Shown: positions 48,901 to 59,617, numbered from the stretch's first letter. The stretch is 64,000 bases of DNA from Branchiostoma floridae (GCF_000003815.2 NC_049988.1:13444671-13508670); one strand, 5' to 3'. The notes: generated from the letters alone by a model not told the origin. Program-made: numbers and translations.

Positions 48901-51900
48901 AGGAATCGTTCCCTTGCTGTACCGTTCTTCTTCTGATGACTTTTCTTGTATCATGTTATGGGTATGACCACTCTAAATGTTCTTTGCTTAGTATCTATAC
49001 AGTCATCAATGCAGACATTGTTCTGAAGTATTCCTTTCGCCCATCTGGCACTCAATATCATTCAATCAATGATCTTGGTATTCGAGGAACTTGGCTGACA
49101 GCTGCTTTTTTCAGTACCTTCAGTACTTATACTTAAGTTATGTTCTTGACCTTCTATAGCACCTCAGGAAAGACACTGTTGCTCTCTTCTTGAACCTTCT
49201 GTCTCTAACTTATCAGCTGATATAATAAGGAATATACGCTTCCAGGTATTGGTGGCAATGTTTTATGAAATGAAGTAGATGTATTAAGTAAAACTATTTC
49301 TACTTCTTGCCTTTTTATACTGTTGACTTTTATACAGTGACACTAACATGAGGACACCCATTGCAACATCCTGGTGGAAAATATGCTAAGTCACTTTCCT
49401 GCTTTATAGGTTGAATTGCAACCCATTGTTTCCTAGTCGTGATACCACACCAAAGGAAGAATACCTTGTTTGCTTATACTTGTACTTTAAGTGTAGTATA
49501 AATGCTTGAAGTTTGTTGTCCTCAAAATTCAGAATGTCAGTTTAGAGGACAGTGTTTTATATCTCTGTGGTCATTATGCAGTATGCTCTGTTGTCAGTAA
49601 AGGGAAACATGAGAAGAACCACTGCATCATAACAGTAATTTATAAGCACAATATTACCATATAATTCTAAGCATACTGGCAAGAATAAGAATAAAACAGT
49701 GTAGTGATAAAATGAGCTTCCTGTCTTCAAGTCTACAGTTCACTCCTGGTCTAAGAAAAGATATGATTGACACCTACCCGCCATAGCCGCCGCCGCCGCC
49801 ACGTCCGCCGCCGCCTCCCCTTCCACCACCACGACCTCTCCCGCGGTCGTCATAGCCTCCCGAGCGACCTCCATAGCCGCCGCCTCCGTAACCACCGCCT
49901 CCTACAAGAAGCATGTATCGTCAATATGTTGCCATTTTCTTTTGTGAACCATGGGCCTTGACTTATTTCATCCAAGAGGAGTGGCATACTGTTATGGCTT
50001 GTCTACATCTGTGGTTCCCAATATACACAATGCATCATTGCCATTTACCCACAATAATGCTATTTCAGTCTACAGTGGGAGGATTGCAATGCAGTACAGA
50101 TAATGGGGTGAGCTGTCTGTCATCTCTGATTGCTTTTATCATAAATATCGTAAGGACTAAAGCACTAAGGTTTGAAACAGTACAGTACAGTCAATAGGTA
50201 GTACTGTATGCCATACCAACTGTAAAGAGTGGTAGCATTATGTGAAAAGGTAGTCCCCAAAGCCCTTTAAAGGCCATAGGGGTACTGGGTTGTTATCTAA
50301 TGTGTCTTAGGGCATGAAATGGTAGGCGGAGCACTACGCACCTTGGTCAAATCCAGACCCGTTGCTGCCACCTCGGGAGCCGCCGCCACCACCACCGTAG
50401 CCTCCGGTAGGAGCGCTGCCGTATCCTCCCCCACCAGTGGAGCCAGTCATCCCGCCGTACCCACCACCGCCGCCACCACCCGTGGATGCGGGGGGCTCAC
50501 GCTGTCCGCCATAACCGCCAGTACTCGGCTGTGCGTCTGGCGTGCTCTGGGAACCGTAGCTGCCGCCGCCATAGCCAGTCGGCTGCTGGGCGCCTGCGCC
50601 ATATGAGCTCTGACCACCTAGAATTACAGAACAATCATGTTCTCTAAGCTATTGTCTCATTCCCCAATCTTTCGCTACCTAGCTTTGACTAGACGACGAC
50701 GAATACTGATACCAAATATAGTATTTTAACAACACGATTACTAGAACTTCAGAAGAGCTACCTTGTCCAGTCTGCCCATAGCCTGTTCCAGCCCCCGTGC
50801 TACTGTATCCAGAGCTCCCTGTGTAAGTAGTGCTGCCCTGTGTTTGCCCATAGGACCCTGCTGTAGAGTAGCTGCCCTGGGATTGTGCCTGGCCATACCC
50901 TCCCATCTGCGGTTGTTGAGAGGAGTCATAGCTGCCATACCCTCCAGTACCTTTAACAACAACACACACTCCTTTAGTTTAGACTTTAGTTATGCCTTTC
51001 CAAGTCCTGCTTGCTCAAAAATCATCACAAAACTGTTGAACTAAAAAGGCAACCATATAAGTGACTTATACTATTGATGAAAAATTCCATCCAAAACTAA
51101 AAAAATTATTTTTAGCTGTTTAAATAAGCCTTCATGGAGGAAACAATACCATTTATTTATTATTGGTTAGGCCTAGGAAAAAAAATGTTGTGTTTCCTGT
51201 AACGGTCCTGAAAAAAATAGGGTCGGTAGGTAGGGATTATCTTTTTTTTTTTTTTTTAGAAGTAGGCTTTGGTAAAAACTCATGAACATGGTACCTGACT
51301 TGAAACCTGCATTATTTCATAAGCTTGGACATTGTTGTGGTGCCCATCCATGTCAATATCTATCCATATACTATAGTATATGGCCTTCTTCAGTCAACAT
51401 TGACCATATGTATTGATAAAATCCTAATCAATATAAGCCCTACACTACAACGTCGACTGTGGCTAAACAGTCCTTGATACAAGAATGACAGTCTCTGCCA
51501 CATGGGGTGCATCTGTAGGCTGACTCAGGTCTGTTTCGCAGGAGTTCTTTTTGAAGGATCCGCTTTTCTTCTGCCGTCTGCTTTCACCTGTTTTTTTGTC
51601 TTCTTTTTGTTATGTTGATGTCATATTGCTGGCTGAACGTCATAATCTTCTTCTTAAATTGACAAAAAAGTCCTGAATTTTCTTGTAAAAATTGGGCATG
51701 GGTTCCCCACTATGACCCCTTACATTGTGACATTGGTGCCTTCAAGTTTAACAAGTGGAACAGTATACACAACTCCAATTCATATATTTCCTGCTTGGAA
51801 CTTTCCATGCAAATAACCATGGAAAAATGCTGAAAACAATGGGCAAAGCATCCCAATTAACTTTTATTATCTCGATCATGTTAGAAAAATAACATCAAAA

Positions 51901-54900
51901 GGTATAAAAAAAGTAGACAGAAAAATGTTGAAAACACTGGTAAAAGCATCCTCACTTAACTTTTATCATCTTCATCATGTTAGAAAAAAATAACACCAAA
52001 TTAAAACTATTTAAAAAGAAGACAACAAAAAACCTGACAGGTGCATTTACTAACAGGTGAATAATGAGATATCTGAAGCATTTCACTCATAAAAATTCCA
52101 ATAAGACCCACCCCCTCAAAAAGGTTTTCTATAAATGGTCCATCTTGAAGTTGATACAAGCAAGCAGGTTAAAAACAACCTCCTTATGAGACACCATTAT
52201 TTTGGGATATCTTACCCCTGGAAAAATGGTATGTTCCAACCTCATTTACATATTCAAAATGGCCGCTGTCGCGCGTCGTCAGAAATATATGTATGCTGTT
52301 TTCCATAGCAATTTTCTGCATTTTTGGTGGTTTTGAGACCTAAAAACCAAGACCAGAAGTGAAATAAAGGCACATATGACATTTTTATGGGTAATAATGC
52401 CACAATGACCCAGTCATGTTTCTGCTGTGTTGCGAAATTTCAACAGAGAAATTCCCATCTTGCACCATGTGCCTCGAACAGGGTACGTCATTTGGTAAGA
52501 TAAAAATTACTTTGCTCCTATAGCTAAACTTATTTTATGTCCTGTTAGTTGTGATTTATGATGTTAACAGAAGCAGATAGTGTTGTTTTGACTTTTTCTA
52601 CTTCATTAGGAATTTGCAGAACATGTTAAAAAACCGATTCTACAATGATGCACCAGTCAAATGTTCAAATCGAAAAATTTATGTCCTCTACTAGCCGCTG
52701 ACCCCAAAAAAAAGTCTAGGGTCGGCAGCTTTTTCTAGGGTCGGTCGGGTTACAGGAAACACAACATTTTTTTCCTAGGCCTTAGTAAGTTATCCCTATC
52801 ACATTGACTTTCTTTTAACTAAATCTTGTTCATGGTAGCTAATATGAAGCTCATATCTAGAGCAAACATGGATCGATATTGGGTCCATAAACTTAGCTCC
52901 ATATTCATGGATATAATTCCAAGTTTGTTTTTTTCTCCTTTATCTGACAATTCAAATCGATTACAGGGACATAAATATGATACCCATATAATTGGAATCA
53001 TTGTGCACATAGATAGAAACAGAAATTCATTACACAAACTAACTCAAACAATTCTCAAGACAGAATCAGATGGTTCAAGACAGATGGGAATGTTTCTATC
53101 AAAAATCCAGAAAAGCTGTCTCTCTCCATCCCTACCTGACTGTTGTGAGTAGGGAGCAGTCTGTGCTGCTGGCTGTTGCGAGGCGTAGGATGTCTGACTC
53201 TGCTGTCCATAGCTGGAGTAGCTGTCGGTTCCAGTGGAGCCTCCATAGGAGCCGTATCCTCCACCAGCGGCCGGCTGCTGTGGCTGCTGCTGCTGGCCGT
53301 ACGCCTGAAGTATACAATATCAGTTTTAAACTTTAACCCTGTGATATGCAATAACTCTGAGACATGCAATAAAGACCCATCGCAGGATTGCAGGGCCAAT
53401 CTTTAATAGCGATCTACAAATCAGGAGAGCTTGATTCTGTAAAGTGAACAAAATATACACAATAAAGAATCTTTTTATACATCACTGTATACCTTCTACA
53501 TTTTTGGTGGGTGGCTGTGGTATACAGGCACAAGTGTTGGTCTAGCCTGGGTGCCTTTCAATGTTCTACTACAGGCAGCTAGCATGATTTGCTTCAGCTC
53601 AATGGTTTGGACTGCCCAATCTGTGATATAGGCCCTTAAAATCTCTTTCATGCATTGAAGTGTTCTTGTTTTACCACAAGTAGAACCCTGTCACCTTTAA
53701 CAAATATTTGACTTTTTTAAAGCAGAAAAATGAAGAAAAGATTAGTTACCTGCTGTCCACTCTGTGCAGTTTGTCCATAGCCTGCTGAGCCTCCATAGCT
53801 GTAACTAAAGGGGGACAAAAACTAGTTAAAAATAGACCGTTCAGAGAATTCAGTACTGTACATAATTCACTTTGTCTTCACGGTACCAAACTTTCACGGT
53901 GTGAGAAAATTTAACTTGTTCTCGGAACTGAATATTCACTGTTGCGGCAGGTGCGCATAAAAAAGGCTGTGAATTATTTGTTATCAGTAATGATAAGTTC
54001 ACGTTACAGTCGTCACCGTGAAAACCGTGAACATAACAGTACATTGAAAAAATCAGGAATTAAGGTATTTTACATGTTCCTAGCAAGATAGAATATTATC
54101 TTGTTAAAACATGGGTAAGACCATTATGAATTTGAGGTGTAGCCGCAAATTTGACAAAAAAATACTTACTTTGGATGGGAGCCCGAGCCTCCACCATAAC
54201 TACCATAACCTGGAAAAGAAAGTCTTTTAGCACCTTCGTAACATAGTTAGAAAATCTAAGTAACAACACCAGCACCATATTTTTTTTAATATCTATGCAT
54301 GGTAAAAATACCCCCCCCCCCCGCTTGGTTTAGCCCGTTCTGCTAATTACTTGCTACCCACGCTGTACAAAATTCGCGAGTAGAAACCTGATATTTTAAC
54401 CTAAAAAGAAGAAGATCCAAGCTACAACAGGTATTCACGGGTATATTGTGTTGTTAGGCTTGTAGAATCACCCAAATTGTACCTCGATTTACTCCCAATT
54501 TTGCACTGCGGCTGTGGATAAAGAAGACAAAAGGCCACGGCCAAACACCATGCCGCCATCTTGTACTTGTAGCTCACATTTTCGCACATTTTACTGTCAA
54601 TGTGGGGAAAGAATTACGAATTTTCCTCCGAGCTTTCCTAAACATATTGTTCTAGGAACATGCAACGAGCAATCTGGGCTCTTTCCACGGTCGGAAAATG
54701 TCAATTCTTAGTCAACGTTTGCTCCAAAATAATTTGCAACGCGGCACACATGCAAGTGGCGTGGGTAGCCGGGTGTGGCTTGGCTATGTCCTTTCCACGC
54801 CGGTTTTGCGAACTAACCGCTCTTAAAACAAACAGAAATAGCCACTACACTGTCCATAGTAATTCCTGACATTTTTGGGTGACCAAAACTACGTCTGATT

Positions 54901-54946
54901 CCAATTCTAGCGCTAATTTGTTACCTTGATCTGCAGAAGACGCCAT
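33965..54946 (-). CDS. FET-family RNA-binding protein (FUS/EWSR1/TAF15-like)
   Basis: Seventeen minus-strand coding exons in consistent phase give 573 residues: 54925-54946, 54170-54209, 53750-53804, 53136-53304, 50762-50950, 50342-50617, 49778-49901, 46338-46384, 41258-41290, 40779-40963, 40267-40396, 39801-39914, 36038-36064, 35744-35813, 35277-35347, 34802-34931, 33965-34004. The protein starts [14 protein letters not shown]. Residues 1-250 are S/Y/G/Q-rich (prion-like); 251-318 hold RGG1; the RRM spans about 349-434 with TIFVQNLP and KGEATVTY; then RGG2; a RanBP2 zinc finger with C491, C496, C507, C510 and NFSWR; RGG3; and a PY-type nuclear signal ending DRRDRPY. FET proteins act in the nucleus in transcription, splicing and DNA-damage response. 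This appears to be the single pre-vertebrate-duplication orthologue, so I give no vertebrate symbol. Long introns surround tiny RGG1 exons (47, 33 nt). Confidence 0.95.
34174..34532. mobile_element. MITE with CAGGGCTCGAAATA ends in a FET intron
   Basis: Inverted ends CAGGGCTCGAAATAC and GTATTTCGAGCCCTG enclose 359 bp with repeated ACCTGCAC motifs. TACAT flanks both sides (34169-34173 and 34533-34537). A fragment with the same end begins at about 41075 and runs into the N gap at 41119. It lies in the last FET intron. Confidence 0.75.
34706..34773 (+). repeat. Fragment of the array intron 1 repeat family
   Basis: GTATCTGTATCTGTATTTAC followed by GGCGTAACACACCAGCTTCG matches the front of the repeat at 5313. 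It shows that the intron 1 repeat is dispersed. Confidence 0.6.
36159..39553. mobile_element. 3.4-kb element with about 1-kb terminal inverted repeats in a FET intron
   Basis: The left arm 36159-37185 and right arm 38530-39553 are near-identical inverted copies, differing by a 10-bp duplication, a 6-bp indel and a few substitutions. Outer ends start GAGTCATTGCACGAG and are flanked by TTAA (36155-36158 and 39554-39557). TTAA targets occur in piggyBac and Kolobok; the GA...TC end fits the purine start of Kolobok better than the CCY start of piggyBac. The 1.34-kb centre has only short frames and no transposase I recognise. It lies in the 3.7-kb intron between the exons at 39801-39914 and 36038-36064. 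Confidence 0.8.
41119..41218. other. Assembly gap (100 N)
   Basis: Run of N in a FET intron, 39 bp below the exon at 41258-41290. The left edge is a truncated CAGGGCTCGAAATAC element. Confidence 1.
41690..42758 (+). mobile_element. CTAG-ended element in a FET intron
   Basis: Second copy of the element at 25228-26456: starts ACCTCCATGAAATGTCATGG, includes a short GT tract, and ends GGTCGCCGAACTCTAG followed by TT. TT also precedes the left end. It is oriented antisense to the FET gene. Confidence 0.7.
42759..46337. other. Long FET intron, mostly unexplained
   Basis: About 3.6 kb of AT-rich, low-repeat sequence between RGG1 exons. It holds an AATAAA-led run of A at about 43555-43575 and degenerate repeats of a TTCCATTCCCAATGCACAAC motif near 45800 and 46175. 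I see no exon, RNA gene or complete mobile element. Confidence 0.5.
46385..49777. other. Long FET intron with an N gap
   Basis: About 3.4 kb between the exons at 49778-49901 and 46338-46384, including the gap at 47120-47219. Open frames of up to 125 codons (48590-48967) lack domain features. Nothing else is recognised. Confidence 0.5.
47120..47219. other. Assembly gap (100 N)
   Basis: Run of N in a FET intron. Confidence 1.
51170..52781. mobile_element. 1.6-kb TIR element in a FET intron
   Basis: The left end GGCCTAGGAAAAAAAATGTT pairs with a right end AACATTTTTTTCCTAGGCC; similarity continues through GTGTTTCCTGTAAC. TTA flanks both sides (51167-51169 and 52782-52784), as in Harbinger elements. 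The interior has no long frame. It lies in the intron between the exons at 53136-53304 and 50762-50950. Confidence 0.75.
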
Positions 54947-55029
54947 GACTGAGCTGATCGATGCTGAGGATTTGGGATTTGATGAGCTGGTCCGGTTTGG
55001 TCACGTGACAAGAAGGGCGCTTTTTACAA

Positions 55030-55039
55030 TCTCGCGAGA
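55030..55039. promoter_or_regulatory. TCTCGCGAGA promoter motif of the FET gene
   Basis: The perfect 10-bp palindrome lies 84 bp before the FET ATG. This motif is known from TATA-less housekeeping promoters in vertebrates, including RNA-binding protein genes. Position and sequence fit a core promoter element here. Confidence 0.6.
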
Positions 55040-55712
55040 TTTTCCGAGAGTAATCATCTCCAAGCTTCTCCAAGCAGATGTGGAAAGGGAATATCGCATA
55101 GTTTCTCAGGGCCTCTCAAGCTCTCGGTTGCAAAGGCCCTGGTCCATGGATGCTGTCTAGGGAAGGGGAGCGCGAAATCGATAAATTACTACAGACACTT
55201 GGAAAAATACATGAATGAAGACCTCATAAGTTTCCAGTAGTTGCAGACGATATAAATTTGCGAAGGTATTGTCAAATGGATACTAGTCCCGAATATCAGA
55301 CAGGTTCAAACCTCTACTTAGACGGACGGAGGCCTTTCAGATGCAGCAGATTTGTTAATCTTAATAACCTCAAAGCAAATTATAAGCTGGCAAAGCCGGG
55401 GTGTGGCCGACCTTGAAGTGTTCATTGACCACCGAATTTTACACGCTGTCGACCTGCAATGATTATTGCAACAGCTAGGGGGTCCCTATGGGTGCGCTGC
55501 CATGTCCACTGGGACCATCCAACATTGAGCAATAACGAGGAATGTCCTTTGATGTATATCGAACGTCACAAATTGGTAAACAGTGCTTATATCCACCTAG
55601 CAAGTAACTTATCTACAGCCTGAAACATCCTTCACACCGTGGACTACCTACAATGATAGAAATGCCAGTACCGGAGGGAATGGAGTCCATCCGACGGAAC
55701 CGACACCGAACT

Positions 55713-55804
55713 CCGGGGGTGTGGTGTTGACCCTCCCGGGGGTGTGGTGTTGTCCCTCCCGGGGGTGTGGTGTTGTCCCTCCCGGGGGTGTGGTGTTGCA
55801 CCTG
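55713..55804. repeat. 23-bp minisatellite, four units
   Basis: Four tandem units of CCGGGGGTGTGGTGTTG plus six bases (55713, 55736, 55759, 55782), with few changes. It ends 17 bp before the relic of a tenth array copy and may mark the break point. Confidence 0.9.
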
Positions 55805-55821
55805 TTGTGGTGTTGTGGTGT

Positions 55822-56378
55822 TGGCTGAGTGAAAGCCAAAGTAGTGTTGAGAATTAAAAGTTTCGGACAGGCGTATCAAACTCTGTGTTATCATCACTTT
55901 AAACTTTAGGAGGTACTTAAATGTATGACCCGTGTGAGGAGCTTACTATGTTTGAAAGTTGAAAGTTGTTCAACATGTTTGAAAGTTGAGCCACGTTTTA
56001 AATATAGAACCACTCTCGGCTGAATCTTCGTCTATATATACTCTATGGTAAAAATAAATTATTCTCTCCGTGTACGTACTGTGCTAGAATGATCACTGAA
56101 TTTATACATACGCAGTCTGTGTATAATTATGTAAGTGTGTATAGTTGCTGTGATATTGTAGCGACGGCTTCCACACCACATGCTCAAATCCCTCGGTGTA
56201 AAAAAAAAAGAGAAAGACAGATGGACTGAGTATGAACAGTGTTCAGCCTTTTAATTTCTAACCGACCTTAGATGAACTTCGACTTGAAAGTAGGACTTGG
56301 GATGGATAGAGTGGACTCCATCCCTTCCAAGATGCTGTTGATTTCATATGTTGACACGGCACCTCGGGTTCAACGTCC
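55822..56378 (+). pseudogene. 3'-end-only relic of a tenth array copy
   Basis: Starting at TGGCTGAGTGAAAGCC it aligns with the stop codon, 3' UTR and downstream flank of copy 8 (59579-60065), including TATCAAACTCTGTGTT, GAACAGTGTTCAGCC and CAACGTCCT. No coding exon precedes it; the body has been lost between here and the FET promoter. The matching AATAAA is changed to AATTAAAA. Confidence 0.75.
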
Positions 56379-56664
56379 TTAAGGGTGTTCTACGTCCCAG
56401 CTGTGAATGGATCGGATCAATCGCTGAGCATGCGTACATTTGGTCAACTTCTAAGTACAGACTTGGTGTGTTACGCCGTCTCCAGACATTGTGTTTTGAA
56501 AAAAAATAATTAGGCATCTTCAAATTTATTGTTACAGCCGGGTTTTCAGAACTTCTCCACGAACGTTTGGTGTTAACGTTATGTATTGATAGTTATGTCA
56601 ACATTTGCTGCCCGTTATCATCAGTGATAAAATACCCAACCAGGTGGGAGATCTAGAATTTCCC

Positions 56665-56733
56665 GTTGTGACTGGATCGGATCAATTGGTCCGGATACAC
56701 CTAGCTTGTGACCTATAATTACAAACCGGTAGT
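56665..56733 (+). promoter_or_regulatory. Conserved distal upstream module of copy 8
   Basis: TCCGGATACACCTAGCTTGT and ACCTATAATTACAAACCGG match the module at 4668-4735, at a similar distance (about 250-310 bp) from the start codon. Confidence 0.5.
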
Positions 56734-56907
56734 ACGAAAGTCAAATTTAGTCTTCAAATTTACTCTAGCCCGATTTTCAACACCCTCTACAACCTTGGCC
56801 GTTGGTGTTATGTTATCATTGTCAACATTTGCTGCCGTTTACGTAATAAAATACCCAGGCTAGGTGTGAGACCTTCCTGTCGTTCCATCCTGCCAAAGCA
56901 TATGGAT

Positions 56908-56916
56908 TATATATAA
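56908..56916 (+). promoter_or_regulatory. TATA box of copy 8
   Basis: TATATATAA, 71 bp before the start codon. Copy 9 has a TATAGAG at 60747-60753 in the same position. Confidence 0.6.
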
Positions 56917-56978
56917 TAATCTTGTAAGGACGACGAGTGATAGCTGGCAGTTGTGAGCAGTGTTGCGTCCTGTCGAAA

Positions 56979-59587
56979 ATGAAGCTCTTCGTCGCGCTCT
57001 TGGCTGTCGGGCTGCCTGCCCTGGCCGCCGCCCACTCCTGGATCGTCTGTACGGACTACCTGGAGAACAACGGCTGGTACTGGGATGCGGCAAAGTGTCG
57101 GGCCTGGCCGAGAAATGCAGAGCAGTAATTATAGATTCTTCTCTTTATTTTCTCTAATTCGTAAGGGTTAGTTAAGTTACTTAAACAGCCCACACAGTAC
57201 ATTTTTTTCTGTAAGTTGAATGCTGAAAGCTGAATGAAACATAGCCTGGATACCAGACCCCAGTCCGATCTCAAAAAATATCTACCGTGGAGACGCAATA
57301 GATATTTTTTTTAGATCGGGCTGGGGTCAGCTATCCAGGCTAAATGAAACAGAGATATAACGGAGAGGAAACACAAGATTTACTAGCTATTACGTTGAAT
57401 GCATTGTTTATTAAGTTAATCGTTCAAGACTTTATCATATGGTGAAGAAATATGAAAATAGATCTGTCGATCATTTCACAGACATTTTTGTTCCTTATAA
57501 GATAGAGCTGAGTGCATGATACACTTTGGTATATTTGTCATATTGTCTTTTTTACAAGATATATAGCTGTGATAGCACACACAAAATTGTACACATAATA
57601 TCTACAACACCTCTGGTTTCAGGTACAACCTTCGTGACAGAGTGTTCGGGGAAGCAGGCGGGACAGCAGGCTTTGTCCACCGACTTGACAATCATCCCGA
57701 GCTTACTCCACTGTGTAACGATCCAAGAGATGACGCCAACAGTTACCAGTTACCCATGGCGGCCTACTACCTGGGACAGAAGGTGGTTCTCACTCACCCA
57801 TTAAACGTAAGTCATTCACCAAGTACATGTATCTATCCTCAACTTTTGGCTTGTACGATATTTGTTGTATCTGATTGAAAATTCTGTTGAAAAACAAAAA
57901 AAACATTGTGCATTTGATTTATGTATCATCAATTTCGATGGAAGACTCAAAGACCGAGCTTTTCTACCATTTATGTGTGCTTTTTGTGCTTTGTGCTTGG
58001 TACGTGTATCTAAACTGTATGAAAAAAAATGAGACATTAAACATTTTTTTGCTGATTACATTTCCCAGCCTTGTGTCCTGAATACTCGTGTTTGCATTTT
58101 ATTTTCAACTTATAAAGACTACGAAGCCACCTGTGGATAGTGAACCAATATAGGCGCAAAATAGTGAGTGACATTATTTCTACATAGAACCACGCCAGTG
58201 ACCCAAACTGTGACATCAGTAACAAGAGAGGCCGCGCGGACACCGAGAACCTGATGTTTGTTGTGGACGGAGACGAGGACCCCTGCTGTATCGACTCGGA
58301 CAAACTCATCCAAATCATGGACATGGGGGTGTCGCCTTACAATCATGGTTGGTGTCATTCTTTGACTACATACTGTTAGGTAGCTTGACGCGGGTGAAGA
58401 CTATTGGAAAAGTGTGGTGATAACTTTACATAATCATTTATCTTCATGGACAAATGTGTGTCGCGCACATGCCATCATTTTTTTGCTACTTCAATAATTT
58501 TTGGACATTTTTTTACGAATCGACAGGTGATGTACAGTTCAGCGATGAAGTCCTCTCGACATACCCGAAGGTCGGTTTCCAGAACGCGCCCAAGTTCTGT
58601 GAGGATCCGGCAGACGCCATGGGGACCTACAACTTCACTATTCCTATGGACATGAAGCCAGGTAAGACAACTATTATACATAATAGTAGATATGACAAAA
58701 CAGACGTTGATATTTCCCTGAAGAATTTATAGGGAAATGATAGCACAGACGCGTCTTGTTATTGCATTTTCAAAGACGCCATATGTCAAACAAGAGTGTA
58801 ACCTACGTGTGTCCTATACTATTGTACATTTAACACATTAGTCTGATTAGACGTTCTTAAGATTTCCGTGAAAAAAGAACAGTAGTAAAATGATAAAACA
58901 GTCACAATGCATGAAACAAAGACTTATGAACGGGAAAGCGGGGCCACAAAATGTCTCAAAAAGTCGTTTTTCACTGCAATTAGTCAGGAAATACTACCAA
59001 TTATTGGATGGTCTCCATTTGAGATCTTTTTTAATCAGGTCGTCACACCTTCGTCTGGAAGTGGATTCGTGTCCCCTCAGTCAACCCCTTCACCACCTGC
59101 TGGGAGGCTGACGTGTTCGCTACGAAGGCCGAGAGGGACGCACACTACCTGGCCACGGTAATTCCTAATATGACCATCGTTTGTATGGACGTCATCTAGC
59201 TTTATTGGTGTATCTTACAAAATGCCCGGTAAAGAAATTGAGATAGATACATGTATTTGTTTTTTAACACACAGTCACAAGTGTATGTAGACATGTGTAA
59301 TGAATACATTATGCAGTATGAGAATTCCAAAACAAGGACACGTGTCTTTATCAAGTTTAGTTGACACATGATCCACTGAGCGTCATTTTTCCTTCCTTCT
59401 CATTCTTAAAATGACACAACATCTATTTGACAGTTTCAAAATTGTAGCATTGTAACGTACATTTCATTGACGTATTTTGCAGGGCCGGACCACGGAGGAC
59501 ATGTGGGACTTCTATGAAATCAACACCATCGTGGACGGGGTGATCGTGGATCCCGTGGATCCTGTGGACCCGGTCATCACTGGCTGA
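56979..59587 (+). CDS. Array copy 8: divergent secreted His-N-terminal protein
   Basis: Exons are 56979-57124, 57623-57806, 58188-58347, 58527-58661, 59039-59157 and 59483-59587; 282 residues. The signal peptide and HSWIVCTDY start are the same as in copy 2, and exon 1 is identical to it for the first 107 bases. Exon 1 ends ...GAGCA before GTAATT, a weaker donor than the AG/GTAAG of sister copies; reading through gives a stop at once. Exon 2 begins YNLRDRVFG and ends THPLN. Exon 3 starts NHASDPNC, is five codons longer than type A and ends PYNHG. Exon 5 has WIRVPSVNPFTTCWEADV, with the N-P-F spacing closest to known LPMOs. It is head-to-head with the FET gene, about 2 kb apart. Confidence 0.88.
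57243..57341. mobile_element. 99-bp foldback MITE in intron 1 of copy 8
   Basis: AGCCTGGATACCAGACCCCA pairs with TGGGGTCAGCTATCCAGGCT across nearly its whole length, through AAAAATATCTA / TAGATATTTTT. TA flanks both sides. Confidence 0.75.
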
Positions 59588-59611
59588 GTGAAAGCCAAAG
59601 TATTGTCGAGA

Positions 59612-59617
59612 AATAAA
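59612..59617 (+). terminator. Poly(A) signal of copy 8
   Basis: AATAAA 24 bp after the stop codon. Confidence 0.7.

Larger units (their letters stand above)
54947..55821. other. FET promoter side and divergent spacer
   Basis: It contains the FET 5' UTR, a TCTCGCGAGA site, non-repetitive sequence with no supported gene, and a 23-bp minisatellite at 55713-55804. There is no TATA box on the minus strand close to the FET start. Confidence 0.5.
56379..56978. other. Upstream region of copy 8
   Basis: It carries degenerate and partly doubled versions of the array upstream modules (distal at 56665-56733, proximal at 56855-56893; a second GTGGGAGATCT copy near 56644) and a TGTGTTACGCCGTC fragment of the dispersed repeat. 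No gene. Confidence 0.5.

Noticed and set aside
48590-48967. 125-codon plus-strand frame in a FET intron
   Set aside because: No recognisable domain, no splice context, overlaps a minus-strand frame; likely chance or repeat-derived.
50319-50606. Plus-strand 95-codon Ala/Thr-rich frame
   Set aside because: Antisense shadow of the glycine-rich FET exon 50342-50617.
54945-55160. 71-codon frame starting head-to-head with the FET ATG
   Set aside because: It overlaps the FET 5' UTR, has no domain features, and could not be supported as a separate gene.
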